Source: JAUIET01 sp045106985
GTDB lineage: Bacteria > Pseudomonadota > Gammaproteobacteria > Pseudomonadales > JAUIET01
Length of the DNA: 64,000 bases
Assembly (NCBI GenBank): GCA_045106985.1
Contig: JBGCFQ010000004.1
Span: 1-64,000, forward strand
Reading direction: 5' to 3'
A program made the position numbers and the translations under genes. The notes under the pieces are model-generated. The model was given only the letters and a program-made list of their open reading frames with translations, had not been told where the DNA came from and did not search any database. Shown piece by piece: positions 36,381-45,615 of the stretch. Every line of letters begins with the position of its first letter. Position 1 is the stretch's first letter.

Positions 36381-37186
36381 GACATCTCCTGTGTTATGTG
36401 GTCGCTGCCCCTTAGAGCACGCGCGAGCGACACAAATTCACTCACGCTCACTGTTTCTGCCCTAGCCCCAGGATTTATACCACAGGCTTCAATTTCTTGC
36501 TCTGAAAGAAACTCCCGTAAATTATTGCGTAATGTTTTTCTTCGCGAAGCAAATGCGGCCCTAACTACTATGGCCAAGGCGTCATCGAGCTTTGTATCGG
36601 CTTGAGCCGTAGATGTTGGCGTTAGCCCCACTATTGCAGACATGACTTTTGGAGCCGGCTTAAATGCGCTTGGGGGAACATTAAGGAGACGCTCGACGTT
36701 GCAATGATATTGAACCATTACCGATAAGCGTCCATATTCCTTGCCTCCAGGCTCTGCAGCCATTCGATCAACAACTTCACTTTGCAGCATGAATATCATG
36801 TTTTTAATTCGGCTTTTATAAGCTAATAGATGAAATATGAGTGGTGTTGAAATATTGTAGGGTAAATTGCCCACTACACGGTATTGCTCCGGTAAGCTTG
36901 GGTCAGAAAAATCGTACTTCAGCGCGTCTCCGCACACCATCGAAAAATTGGATTGTTTGCAATAGCGCAGCTCCAGTGATTCAGCCAAGTCGCGATCTAT
37001 CTCGAGCACTAACAAATCAGCACCGGTTTCCAGTAATGGACTGGTTAAGGCCCCTAAGCCAGGGCCAATTTCAATCAGCGTCTGCCCTGGCACAGCGCCA
37101 ATGCTATTAATAATTTTACCGATAATATTTGCATCGACCAAAAAATTCTGCCCGAAACGCTTCCTGGCAATATGTCGCTTACTCAT
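36377..37186 (-). CDS. rsmA: 16S rRNA dimethyltransferase RsmA (KsgA)
   Basis: A 269-residue SAM enzyme that dimethylates A1518 and A1519 of 16S rRNA. It has RFGQNFLVD, the SAM site GPGLGALT and the catalytic NLPYNIST. A late 30S maturation checkpoint. It lies 12 bases after pdxA. Confidence 0.98.
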   Translation of the reverse strand: MSKRHIARKRFGQNFLVDANIIGKIINSIGAVPGQTLIEIGPGLGALTSPLLETGADLLVLEIDRDLAESLELRYCKQSNFSMVCGDALKYDFSDPSLPEQYRVVGNLPYNISTPLIFHLLAYKSRIKNMIFMLQSEVVDRMAAEPGGKEYGRLSVMVQYHCNVERLLNVPPSAFKPAPKVMSAIVGLTPTSTAQADTKLDDALAIVVRAAFASRRKTLRNNLREFLSEQEIEACGINPGARAETVSVSEFVSLARALRGSDHITQEMS

Positions 37187-37198
37187 GTTCTCCTTTGC

Positions 37199-38185
37199 TC
37201 ACGCTAAAGATCGACACATAGTCTGCGCCATGTCTAAAGCCGCTTTAAGGCTCGTAGTGTCGGCCAACCCTGAGCCCGCTATATCCAATGCTGTTCCGTG
37301 ATCTACCGATGTTCTTACTATGGGTAAGCCCAGGGTCACATTTACTGTACGGCCGAAATCTGAATGTTTTATCACAGGTAAACCCTGGTCGTGATACATA
37401 GCCAGCACAACATCAACAGATTGAAGTGACTTGGGCGTAAATGCTGTGTCGGCTGGCAGGGGACCGGTGACATCCATTCCAGCGCCACGCATTTCATCAC
37501 ACACAGGCCCTATGACTTCTATCTCTTCGCGGCCCAGATGGCCTTGTTCGCCAGCGTGCGGATTAAGACCACATACACTAATGCGAGGCTCAGGCAGGCC
37601 AAAACGCTTTTGTATTTCAGAATGCAAAATGAGTAAGGTTTGTTCCAGACTGCTTCGCGTAATGGCAGCGCTTACCTCTACTAGCGGCAGATGTGTGGTA
37701 GCCAATGCCACACGCATTTTGTCACTCGCCAACATCATTACAACGCGCTCAACGCCTGTGCGTTGCGCTAAGTATTCGGTGTGGCCACTGAATTCATAGC
37801 CCGCATCTATTATCGAGGCTTTATTGATAGGCCCGGTAACCATTGCCCCGGCATGCCCGGAAAGACATGCATCAGTCGCCACATCAAGACACTGCAAAAC
37901 GTAACTCGCGTGCTCGCAGCTTGCCTCACCAACTCTTACTGCCGCGGCTAAGGCGACGGGAAGCACGGCTATATGCCCAACGTCCAATGGCGCTTCTGGC
38001 AGCGATTCAATAGTGCACTCATGCAGAGTAAGCGGCAAGCCGAGGAGGCGAGACCTGCTCTCAAGAACGCCGGGGTCAGCTACAACACACAGCGCATAAG
38101 GCGAAGGCTTCTGAGCTAACTGGCATACAAGATCGGGGCCGATACCGCCCGGCTCGCCAGGCGTTATCAATAAGGTGTCATTCAC
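37199..38185 (-). CDS. pdxA: 4-hydroxythreonine-4-phosphate dehydrogenase PdxA
   Basis: A 328-residue NAD-dependent enzyme of the pyridoxal-5-phosphate pathway. Start MNDTLLITPGEPGGIGPDLV, then TGPINKASI and metal-binding histidines in GHTEYLA, LNPHAGEQG and MYHDQGLPVIK. It shares one base with the surA stop, indicating tight coupling. Confidence 0.98.
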   Translation of the reverse strand: MNDTLLITPGEPGGIGPDLVCQLAQKPSPYALCVVADPGVLESRSRLLGLPLTLHECTIESLPEAPLDVGHIAVLPVALAAAVRVGEASCEHASYVLQCLDVATDACLSGHAGAMVTGPINKASIIDAGYEFSGHTEYLAQRTGVERVVMMLASDKMRVALATTHLPLVEVSAAITRSSLEQTLLILHSEIQKRFGLPEPRISVCGLNPHAGEQGHLGREEIEVIGPVCDEMRGAGMDVTGPLPADTAFTPKSLQSVDVVLAMYHDQGLPVIKHSDFGRTVNVTLGLPIVRTSVDHGTALDIAGSGLADTTSLKAALDMAQTMCRSLA

Positions 38186-39480
38186 TACTTAATATCAATG
38201 TAGGCTTCGTCACGAATTTTTTGCAACCAGGCAGCCAGCTCATCATCAAACTTTCTTTGGTAGATGAATTGACTGGCTTTATTTTTGACAACCTGGTCGC
38301 TCATGTCCTTTGTACGTCGGTCATCTACACGCAAAAAATGCCAACCGTACTGTGATTCAAACGGTTCACTGACTGCCCCTATGGGAGTACCCAGCATCAT
38401 TTGCTCAAACTCAGGCACCATCTGGCCAGCGCTAGCCCAGCCTAGATCCCCGCCTTCCGACGCCGAACCAATATCTTCGGAATGCTCTTTGGCCAGCTCG
38501 GCAAAGTCCCCGTCTTCCTTGGTAATCGATTTGTGCAGACCGGCTATCTTTGTGTGGGCTTGCTCACTGGTCATGATTTCTGACGTTTTAATCAAAATAT
38601 GACGCACTGAAGTTTGGTCTACCATGCGCTTCTCACCACCGCGTTGTTCCAGCAGCTTAATAACGTGCCAACCATTGCCCGCGACAACGGGATCCGCAAC
38701 TTCTCCCACGTCCAGGGCAGGAACAACTTCGGTGAAAATGCTCGGTAAGTCCTCTTTTTTACGCCAGCCTAAATCACCACCTTGGGCTTCAAAACCCTGA
38801 TACTCTGTGGACTTTAATAAGGCCTCAAAGGACTGACCATCACGCAATTGCTTCACTAACTGTTCAGCTGCTTGAGCGACTGCGACCTTTTCTTGTTCGG
38901 ACATATTGCCGTTGTTAACGAACATGAAGTGCCCTGCGTGATAGGTGGGCGCTGTCAGCAGACGGCCTTCTTCGGAATTCAGGAAGTTCTCCACTTCATG
39001 CTCGGAAATCTGAACCCGATTGTTCACATTGCCTTGTTGAACACGCTTCAATATCATCTCATGTCGAATGTTTTCACGCATCGCAACGTATGACGAGCCC
39101 TCGGCCTCCAGCGCGGCCCGAAACTGCTCGGCACTCATGCCATTTGAGCGCGCAATATTACTGATTGCATCATTCAAGGCCTCGTCAGTGATACGCACGC
39201 CGGCTCGATCACCCATTTGCAATTGCAGACTTTCCACTATCATGCGCTCAAGCACCTGATGGCGAAGCTCATCCTCTTCTGGCATCTCCGCGCCCTGCTG
39301 CTCAACATTGGCGCGAACGATACTAAGCCGTTCCTGCAACTGGCTTTCCATAACGATATCGTCTTCGACAATAACCGCGACTTTATCCAGCAATTGCGCG
39401 GCACCATGCGCCGCTGACGTCAGGCCGACACTCACGGCCAACAACAATGCTTTGGCTACTTTAAAATGTATTTGATTCAT
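38185..39480 (-). CDS. surA: SurA, periplasmic peptidyl-prolyl isomerase chaperone
   Basis: A 431-residue outer-membrane-protein chaperone. It has a signal peptide (about 1-26, cleavage near SAAHGA), an N-terminal helical domain and two parvulin domains (about 170-275 and 285-385, both with GDLGW). It helps fold LptD and other beta-barrel proteins, and lptD is the gene directly upstream. Confidence 0.97.
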   Translation of the reverse strand: MNQIHFKVAKALLLAVSVGLTSAAHGAAQLLDKVAVIVEDDIVMESQLQERLSIVRANVEQQGAEMPEEDELRHQVLERMIVESLQLQMGDRAGVRITDEALNDAISNIARSNGMSAEQFRAALEAEGSSYVAMRENIRHEMILKRVQQGNVNNRVQISEHEVENFLNSEEGRLLTAPTYHAGHFMFVNNGNMSEQEKVAVAQAAEQLVKQLRDGQSFEALLKSTEYQGFEAQGGDLGWRKKEDLPSIFTEVVPALDVGEVADPVVAGNGWHVIKLLEQRGGEKRMVDQTSVRHILIKTSEIMTSEQAHTKIAGLHKSITKEDGDFAELAKEHSEDIGSASEGGDLGWASAGQMVPEFEQMMLGTPIGAVSEPFESQYGWHFLRVDDRRTKDMSDQVVKNKASQFIYQRKFDDELAAWLQKIRDEAYIDIK

Positions 39481-39527
39481 AGTTATACCGAGGAAGTCAT
39501 ATCGAGAAGTACTTTCTACTAGAAGTG

Positions 39528-41975
39528 CTAACGAAAATTGTTTCTGAAATCGCTGTATCCGAGGATGCTACGGTCCAGTATACGATCAATCTTGTCACCC
39601 AGGCTACCCAGTCCACGCAACACAAACTGCACATACACGGCATGTTCTCGGCGTAACTCGAATTCGCTGTTGTTTATCGCAAAGTTACCGTCAGAAGCAC
39701 CATTTAGGCCGCGTTGATATACCACACGGATATCCCAGCAACAGTCGCTGTATTCAATGCCCACCAGATCTTCAATGGTGCTTTCTTGAGCAAGGTCATA
39801 TTGCCAGCGCAAGTAGGCGCGCCAATGCTTACCAAAAGGAAAGACCGCAGAAACATCAGTTTGTTCAATAGTTTCGCCAAAAATGCTATTTCCTTGTTGA
39901 AACAAAGGGTTGTCGCGACGATAACGGTAGGCAAAATTAATGAGAATGTCATCTTCAGGTTCGTATTGAAACTGCAAACTTCCCTGATCGATTTTGTCTT
40001 CTGCGGTATCCCACAAAAACGATGAGGTCAGCCGTAAATGGTCTGTAGGCCTGTACTCCATTTCCGCTGCGACGGCCGAGGTGGCATCGGCGTCCTCAGC
40101 TCGCAAACCGGACGGCAAACCGACTCGCCTATCTTTGAAATAGAATATTTGACCGAGGCTGGCTGTTAGCTTCTCTGCACCTTCGTCGTCAATAAAACGG
40201 GTGGTGAGGCCCAAGGTTAGCTGGTCGGAGTCACCTACTCGATCACGCCCTGTAAAACGATCTTCACGAAACAACTGCGTATAACCGAAGGTCAGCACGG
40301 TTGTATCAAACGAGGGAATATCGGATTGATCTTGCTCTGGCACGTTCAGATAGAACAGCCTTGGTTCAAGTGTCTGCTGGTATGAAGAGTCACCAACCGT
40401 CATGTCACGCTCAAAGAACAAGCCACTATCGAGCTTGAACACGGGCACAGTGTACTGTTCTTCATCATCACTGTTATCTACTTGCGCCCGATCGATAAAA
40501 TAACTGGCATGCTTAAGCTTGATACTGGGCTTTACAAAACCGGCAAGCCACTCCATAGGAAAACTAAGCCCAGGTTCTGCGTATAGTCGATGACCACGCT
40601 CGCGTATGTCATGATCAAAATAACTGTACTCAGCTTCGAAACCATATTGCAGCTGAAAAGGTAAACCCAGACTGCGGCGCGACACCCTGACCTGCGGCAA
40701 TAACTTATATGGTTCATTCTCTGGCAAGATGCTGGTTTCAATCGTTTGAAACTGTTGTAGCTTGGCCGAAATGTTCCAGCTTGGCAGGGTATAGAAGATT
40801 TGGGCTAACTGGTCCAAATGTGTTTCGCGTTTCACTTCAAGACCACGAGTACTTAAGTCATTGAAAAACTCGTCGTCACTTACCCGGGTAAAATCAATAC
40901 TGGTACGAATACGGCTACCTATATTGCCTCGCTCTTTTAGTGCTACTAGCCATCTATCCCGATTAGTTTCTTCCTCATCGCTCAAGTAAGAGCCGCTCGC
41001 CACCCAACTACCGTATGGATTCAGCCAACGTGTCTCAGCTTCTGCAAGCAGCCCCCTGTTACTGATGTACCTGGGTGTAATGGTCGCATCGTAATTTGGC
41101 GCCAAATTAATGTAATACGGAATCGCTACATCAATACCGCCTGTTGAAGTGTTGGAATAACTTGGCCAAAGCAGCCCTGTTTTGCGCCTTTCATCAATAG
41201 GAAACTGCAACCAGGGCGAATAGAAGATCGGCACACCTTTAACCTTAAGCCGCGCGTTTCGAGCGGTTCCTGTACCTTTCTCCTGATCAATCACAAAACT
41301 TGAGCCCTGCAAAACCCATGCATTGTTATTAGGTTCACAACGCGTATAGGTACCCTGAGACAAGAACAAACTTCCATCAGCCTGACGTGATATTTCTTCT
41401 GCGCCACCGCGAACATGCTGCCGATGCAGCACATAGTCAGCAGGTGCCAAAGTGCCAGTGCCATCTTGTGCGTTAATCATGGCGCGATCGGCTCTGATCG
41501 CAATACCAGGCTCACGCAGTAGCAAGCCACCGGAAAGCTCCATTTGCTCCGTTTCCCGGTCGTAGGTAGCTTTTTCAGCCGTTAGCCGGCGATAACCTTC
41601 TTGTATAACAACATCGCCGCTAAAGGTAACTTTACGATTGCCAGTCAACTCGCTTTCACGCGCCGTTGAGCGCAATGGTGACCGAGAAGGCTCTTGATCG
41701 GCCTCCGGGCTATTACTTTTTGGCGGAACATAGAGACCATCACAATGACCCAGATCAGCATTACTGCCAAGCAACCGCGCCGGCACCCAATCCAGCTCGG
41801 CAACCGACTTCGTTCGCCCTGCCTCAGATTCTTCTGCTAAGCCAGGTAAACTCCAAAAAGTTAGAACCGCGCCGAGCAGCAGGGGCAGGAGAAATATTGG
41901 GCACACAAAGAAAGGGCGAAGCAATACAGGTATTGCTGCACCTATTGAGGGTTTGGCGGGGTGGCATGTACCCAT
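39528..41975 (-). CDS. lptD: LPS assembly outer-membrane protein LptD
   Basis: An 815-residue beta-barrel that inserts lipopolysaccharide into the outer leaflet. A hydrophobic signal segment (about 15-45) ends near GLAEE. An OstA/LptA-like periplasmic domain is followed by the barrel and by the Cys pair in SDCCWD. An earlier cysteine is in LGHCDGLY, giving the usual disulfide partners. I chose the ATG at 41975. A start at 42071 would overlap the amgK promoter region and add 32 residues without signal-peptide character. Confidence 0.95.
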   Translation of the reverse strand: MGTCHPAKPSIGAAIPVLLRPFFVCPIFLLPLLLGAVLTFWSLPGLAEESEAGRTKSVAELDWVPARLLGSNADLGHCDGLYVPPKSNSPEADQEPSRSPLRSTARESELTGNRKVTFSGDVVIQEGYRRLTAEKATYDRETEQMELSGGLLLREPGIAIRADRAMINAQDGTGTLAPADYVLHRQHVRGGAEEISRQADGSLFLSQGTYTRCEPNNNAWVLQGSSFVIDQEKGTGTARNARLKVKGVPIFYSPWLQFPIDERRKTGLLWPSYSNTSTGGIDVAIPYYINLAPNYDATITPRYISNRGLLAEAETRWLNPYGSWVASGSYLSDEEETNRDRWLVALKERGNIGSRIRTSIDFTRVSDDEFFNDLSTRGLEVKRETHLDQLAQIFYTLPSWNISAKLQQFQTIETSILPENEPYKLLPQVRVSRRSLGLPFQLQYGFEAEYSYFDHDIRERGHRLYAEPGLSFPMEWLAGFVKPSIKLKHASYFIDRAQVDNSDDEEQYTVPVFKLDSGLFFERDMTVGDSSYQQTLEPRLFYLNVPEQDQSDIPSFDTTVLTFGYTQLFREDRFTGRDRVGDSDQLTLGLTTRFIDDEGAEKLTASLGQIFYFKDRRVGLPSGLRAEDADATSAVAAEMEYRPTDHLRLTSSFLWDTAEDKIDQGSLQFQYEPEDDILINFAYRYRRDNPLFQQGNSIFGETIEQTDVSAVFPFGKHWRAYLRWQYDLAQESTIEDLVGIEYSDCCWDIRVVYQRGLNGASDGNFAINNSEFELRREHAVYVQFVLRGLGSLGDKIDRILDRSILGYSDFRNNFR

Positions 41976-42035
41976 GGTGTTCAAAGATGCGCTAACCTTA
42001 AAGCGGCGCAGGCAGGTTTGCAGTGACAAGCCCGC

Positions 42036-42041
42036 TATAAT
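42036..42041 (+). promoter_or_regulatory. candidate -10 box of amgK
   Basis: A perfect TATAAT lies 33 bases before the amgK ATG, with a G at an extended -10-like position (GCTATAAT). No good -35 is visible 17 bases upstream. Its position supports the shorter lptD start. Confidence 0.4.
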
Positions 42042-42073
42042 GTCGCCGTTGTTCAATTCAGCGCCATACACTA

Positions 42074-43135
42074 ATGACCAATTCCTCTGCTAGCAAGACA
42101 AATAACACCACGATAAACATTCAGCACTGGAGCAATAAGCAACTTGCTGAATTAGGCTTCGGCCGCTCAAGCAGCTGCCACGCCTTGTCTGGTGACGCGA
42201 GCTTTCGTAAGTACTTTCGACTGACCGTTGACGAAAGTCACTATATTGCCGTATTCGCACCACCTGAAACGGAAAAAAACGCCGAATTTCTGTCCATTGC
42301 TCAACTTCTCGCAGATCAAGGTATCAATGTACCGCAGGTTCTGGCAGTCGATTTGGAGCAGGGTTATTTTCTGCAAAGCGACTTAGGCGACACCCTATTG
42401 CTAGGCGAACTAAACGATACATCGGTTGAGCACTGGTATAGCAAAGCGCTGACTATCCTAGGCCAATTACAGCAACTTAAGCCAGCCGACGCTCTACTCA
42501 CATACAGCGCGGTACAAATGCGTGAAGACCTTGAACGTTTTCCTGAATGGTTTGTTGAAGGCTTACTTGGCTATGAAATGAGCGCCAAGGAACGAGAATT
42601 ATTCGACATTTTCTGCCAGCAGTTAATTGACCAAGCCCTTCAGCAGCCGCAAGTGCCTACTCACTACGACTATCAAAGCCGCAACCTAATGGTAACTGCC
42701 GACTCTGACCTGGCTGTCATAGATTTTCAAGACACCCTAATAGCACCGATGACCTATGACCTGGTGTCATTACTGCGCGATTGCTACATCAAGTGGCCGC
42801 TTGCACGTACTCATCAGTGGGCTTTGAGTTTTGCCGAACAGGCCAAAACCTCCCTCTATCTCGACACTTCAGTAAGCGATGAGACATTCCTGGGCTGGTT
42901 CGACTTCATGAGCCTACAACGACATGTGCGAGTGCTAGGCACCTTCGGCCGACTTTATCTACGCGATAACAAACCTGGCTACCTAAGTGATATTCCCCTC
43001 GTGTGCGAGTACGTTCAAGAAGTGGCTGGAGCCCATTCAGAGTTTAGCCAATTCACTAGCTGGTTCGTAGGTACCTTGCTGCCGATAGCTCAGCAGCAAA
43101 CCTGGTACAGCACGAGAACCAGAACAGAGCTATGA
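42074..43135 (+). CDS. amgK: AmgK, N-acetylmuramate/N-acetylglucosamine kinase
   Basis: A 353-residue aminoglycoside-phosphotransferase-fold kinase. It has the catalytic loop HYDYQSRNLMV and metal site VIDFQDTLIAP. In Pseudomonas, AmgK makes MurNAc-1-phosphate in a peptidoglycan recycling route that bypasses de novo UDP-MurNAc synthesis and gives intrinsic fosfomycin tolerance. It overlaps murU by 4 bases, the expected pairing. Confidence 0.93.
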   Translation: MTNSSASKTNNTTINIQHWSNKQLAELGFGRSSSCHALSGDASFRKYFRLTVDESHYIAVFAPPETEKNAEFLSIAQLLADQGINVPQVLAVDLEQGYFLQSDLGDTLLLGELNDTSVEHWYSKALTILGQLQQLKPADALLTYSAVQMREDLERFPEWFVEGLLGYEMSAKERELFDIFCQQLIDQALQQPQVPTHYDYQSRNLMVTADSDLAVIDFQDTLIAPMTYDLVSLLRDCYIKWPLARTHQWALSFAEQAKTSLYLDTSVSDETFLGWFDFMSLQRHVRVLGTFGRLYLRDNKPGYLSDIPLVCEYVQEVAGAHSEFSQFTSWFVGTLLPIAQQQTWYSTRTRTEL

Positions 43136-43851
43136 GTCGCGCCGAAAACAAACACAAGCCCGCTGCAATGATTCTTGCCGCGGGTCGCGGTGAACGCATG
43201 CGACCATTGACCGATCACACCCCAAAGCCCTTATTACGCGTCAACGGCAAAACGTTGATCGACTACCACCTGGAAAACCTCAGCACAGCCGGTATTGAAT
43301 TCGTGGTTATCAATCTTTGCTGGCTGGGTCATTTAATTCAAAGCCATGTAGGCAACGGCGAACACTACGGTCTACAAATAGAGTACTCACACGAGCCCGA
43401 AGCTCTGGAAACAGCTGGCGGAATCGCCAAGGCATTGGCAAGCTTCGAACGACTGAGGCGTGATGAATTTCTGATTATGAATGCTGATGTTTATTGCGCT
43501 AATCCCCTGCCGCAACTTTGCAATGAGCCTTTAGGTGAGACGCTCGGCCATCTGCTGCTGACGACTACCCCGGATTATCTGCCTGGCGATTTCAGCCTAA
43601 ATGACGGAATTGTTCAGCCTAAATACAAGGGTTCAAGCGAGCCGTTGCTTACCTTTTGCGGAATGGCACGCTACTCACCAAGCCTATTTGACAACGTAGG
43701 CAGTGGTGCGCAAGCAATGCTCCCGCTATTCAACGCAGCGATCAGCCAACAGCAGCTGGGCGGCAGTATGCTCGATGGCCCATGGTTGGATGTGGGCACG
43801 CCGCAACGGCTTGAAATGGCGCAGCAGCGCACGCAGCAAGTCTCTGACTAA
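43132..43851 (+). CDS. murU: MurU, N-acetylmuramate-1-phosphate uridylyltransferase
   Basis: A 239-residue nucleotidyltransferase, with AAGRGERMRPLTDHTPKPLL at the N-terminus and NADVY as the metal site. It converts MurNAc-1-phosphate to UDP-MurNAc, the step after AmgK. Genes in this fold are often called sugar-phosphate nucleotidyltransferases; the amgK overlap identifies this one. It converges with the DUF3530 gene; AAGGCGCCTT lies in the 12-base gap. Confidence 0.93.
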   Translation: MSRAENKHKPAAMILAAGRGERMRPLTDHTPKPLLRVNGKTLIDYHLENLSTAGIEFVVINLCWLGHLIQSHVGNGEHYGLQIEYSHEPEALETAGGIAKALASFERLRRDEFLIMNADVYCANPLPQLCNEPLGETLGHLLLTTTPDYLPGDFSLNDGIVQPKYKGSSEPLLTFCGMARYSPSLFDNVGSGAQAMLPLFNAAISQQQLGGSMLDGPWLDVGTPQRLEMAQQRTQQVSD

Positions 43852-43863
43852 GTCCAAGGCGCC

Positions 43864-44553
43864 TTAGGGATACGAGCGCTTCAACCAGCCAATTATTTTT
43901 TTACCTAAGCGATCAGGCTTACTGGTCCAGTTAGGGCCGGTCAGGGGCAAAGCAACGTGCTTATAGAATCGCTGCTTGTTTTCGGCCGCAAGGTTACGTC
44001 GGTGGCGCCAAAACTCGGCCTTGGTCGTGGCTCCATCACTCAAATCAAGAATGGCCAGTTGCTCCTTGTGGAACTTACTCGCTTCACCTTCGCCTTCAAA
44101 CACGGGGCGATTAAGGAAAACAAATGCCGAAGGCTGTTTGCTAAAGCCCTTCTCTATCTGCTGTAGCGCAACATGTCGCGCAATTGAGTGGGCCGCAATC
44201 ACAACAATGGGCTTGCCGGCAACAACTGGCAGGGCACCGATTGCCGCGTTCACTCGTTTCGCCAGATTGGTGGAATCATTCATCTCAAAATCTGCCCTGA
44301 TCGACACCGTATGCCAGCCATGATCAGGCAAATAGTCGCCCATACTGGCGAGAGAATGAGGCCATGCTCCGCTCGTACCAGAGCCCAGCAACAGCACAAC
44401 GCCACCCTTAGCTGCACCGGTTCTATCAACGTAGCTCCAGCTTGGCAGTTGGGAGCCGTCTACTTCTAGCCACACCGGATCATCAAGCAGTGCATATACC
44501 TGCACGGGGTTAAGAGCCAGCATAAGCAGCACTGAGCTTAGAAAAAGCCGCAT
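43864..44553 (-). CDS. DUF3530 family secreted alpha/beta-hydrolase-like protein
   Basis: A 229-residue protein with a signal peptide (about 1-22, MRLFLSSVLLMLALNPVQVYA). It has a hydrolase-like core: VLLLGSGTSGAWPHSLASMG, a WHTVSIRA strand and IVVIAAHSIARHVAL. The last holds a Ser in the nucleophile-elbow place but without the usual G-x-S-x-G. The function is unknown. It is monocistronic and lies between murU and rpe. Confidence 0.82.
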   Translation of the reverse strand: MRLFLSSVLLMLALNPVQVYALLDDPVWLEVDGSQLPSWSYVDRTGAAKGGVVLLLGSGTSGAWPHSLASMGDYLPDHGWHTVSIRADFEMNDSTNLAKRVNAAIGALPVVAGKPIVVIAAHSIARHVALQQIEKGFSKQPSAFVFLNRPVFEGEGEASKFHKEQLAILDLSDGATTKAEFWRHRRNLAAENKQRFYKHVALPLTGPNWTSKPDRLGKKIIGWLKRSYP

Positions 44554-44674
44554 CGAAAATCCTTTTTTAGCCGCGCATGTCTATTTTTTCCTGCGTATGC
44601 CTTTAAGTGTAGTTGGCGAAAACTCAATCGCGTAGAATGCCCGGCGAATTAGCTGTTTTGGAACACTCGTCATC

Positions 44675-45346
44675 ATGTCACACGATTATCTGATCGCCCC
44701 CTCTATCCTGGCCGCAGACTTTGCTCGGCTTGGCGAAGAAGTAGACAATGTGTTGGCCGCGGGCGCTGATATCGTCCACTTCGACGTAATGGACAACCAT
44801 TACGTACCGAATTTGACCATAGGGCCTATGGTTTGCTCAGCACTTCGCAAGCATGGCGTTACCGCACCCATCGACGTGCATTTAATGGTTAGCCCTGTTG
44901 ATCGACTTATTGGTGACTTTGCCGAGGCAGGCGCAAGCTTCATCACTTTTCACCCTGAAGCCAGTCAGCATGTCGACCGATCGTTGCAGCTCATTCAAAG
45001 CGCTGGATGTAAATCAGGGCTGGTGTTTAACCCCGCCACACCGCTTGATACATTGCGCTACGTAATGGACAAAGTCGACATGGTGTTGCTAATGTCGGTT
45101 AACCCCGGTTTTGGTGGGCAAAGCTTTATTCCCCGCACTTTAGATAAGTTGCGCGAAGCCCGCGCCCTGATTGAAGAAAGCGGACGTCCGATTCGGCTCG
45201 AAGTAGACGGCGGTGTGGGCGTGGCAAACATTGCTGAGGTAGCAAAGGCCGGCGCTGATACTTTTGTGGCGGGGTCGGCGATTTTTAGCAAGCCCGATTA
45301 CGCCGAGGTTATCTCAGCCATGCGCGATCAATTGGCTAAGGTCTAG
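44675..45346 (+). CDS. rpe: ribulose-phosphate 3-epimerase
   Basis: A 223-residue TIM barrel converting ribulose-5-phosphate to xylulose-5-phosphate. Metal and catalytic motifs are HFDVMDNHYVPN, DVHLMV, MSVNPGFGGQ and LEVDGGVG. In Pseudomonas and E. coli a gph phosphatase gene follows; here it is absent and the trp leader comes next. Confidence 0.98.
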   Translation: MSHDYLIAPSILAADFARLGEEVDNVLAAGADIVHFDVMDNHYVPNLTIGPMVCSALRKHGVTAPIDVHLMVSPVDRLIGDFAEAGASFITFHPEASQHVDRSLQLIQSAGCKSGLVFNPATPLDTLRYVMDKVDMVLLMSVNPGFGGQSFIPRTLDKLREARALIEESGRPIRLEVDGGVGVANIAEVAKAGADTFVAGSAIFSKPDYAEVISAMRDQLAKV

Positions 45347-45393
45347 TTAATGTATGTCTGTTAAATAGGAGCCATTGAAAGCGTGGGATTGGC

Positions 45394-45422
45394 TTTGCAG
45401 GTTTAGAAATATCAGTTATAGT
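45394..45422 (+). promoter_or_regulatory. candidate trp operon promoter
   Basis: TTTGCA (45394-45399) and TATAGT (45417-45422) are 17 bases apart, just upstream of the trp leader peptide at 45453. No clear TrpR palindrome (ACTAGT-type) is visible, so regulation may rest on attenuation. Confidence 0.4.
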
Positions 45423-45452
45423 TTGGTTTTACGCCCCAACCCATACAGTTTT

Positions 45453-45500
45453 ATGAACATAAGAGGCATGCAAGCAAGGCATTTTCGCTGGCGCTGGTGA
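45453..45500 (+). CDS. trpL: trp operon leader peptide (attenuator)
   Basis: A 15-codon frame, MNIRGMQARHFRWRW, ends at TGA 45498-45500 with tryptophan codons at 45489-45491 and 45495-45497, the two placed immediately before the stop. This is the classic arrangement for ribosome-stalling attenuation and it sits upstream of trpE. An internal ATG at 45468 is the alternative start and has AAGAGG just upstream. After it come possible competing structures: GGTGA/TCACC (45496-45508), GCGGCA/TGCTGC followed by CATTATTTGTT, and CTCTTCG (45550-45556) with CGAAGAG (45581-45587). I cannot fix the terminator hairpin. Confidence 0.75.
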   Translation: MNIRGMQARHFRWRW

Positions 45501-45615
45501 AGCTCACCTGCGGCACTCGCTTACGCACTGCTGCCATTATTTGTTCGCACTCTTCGTTACTGCGCTTCTACATCGAAAAGCGAAGAGCACACCATAAGAC
45601 TTAAGGGTACACACA

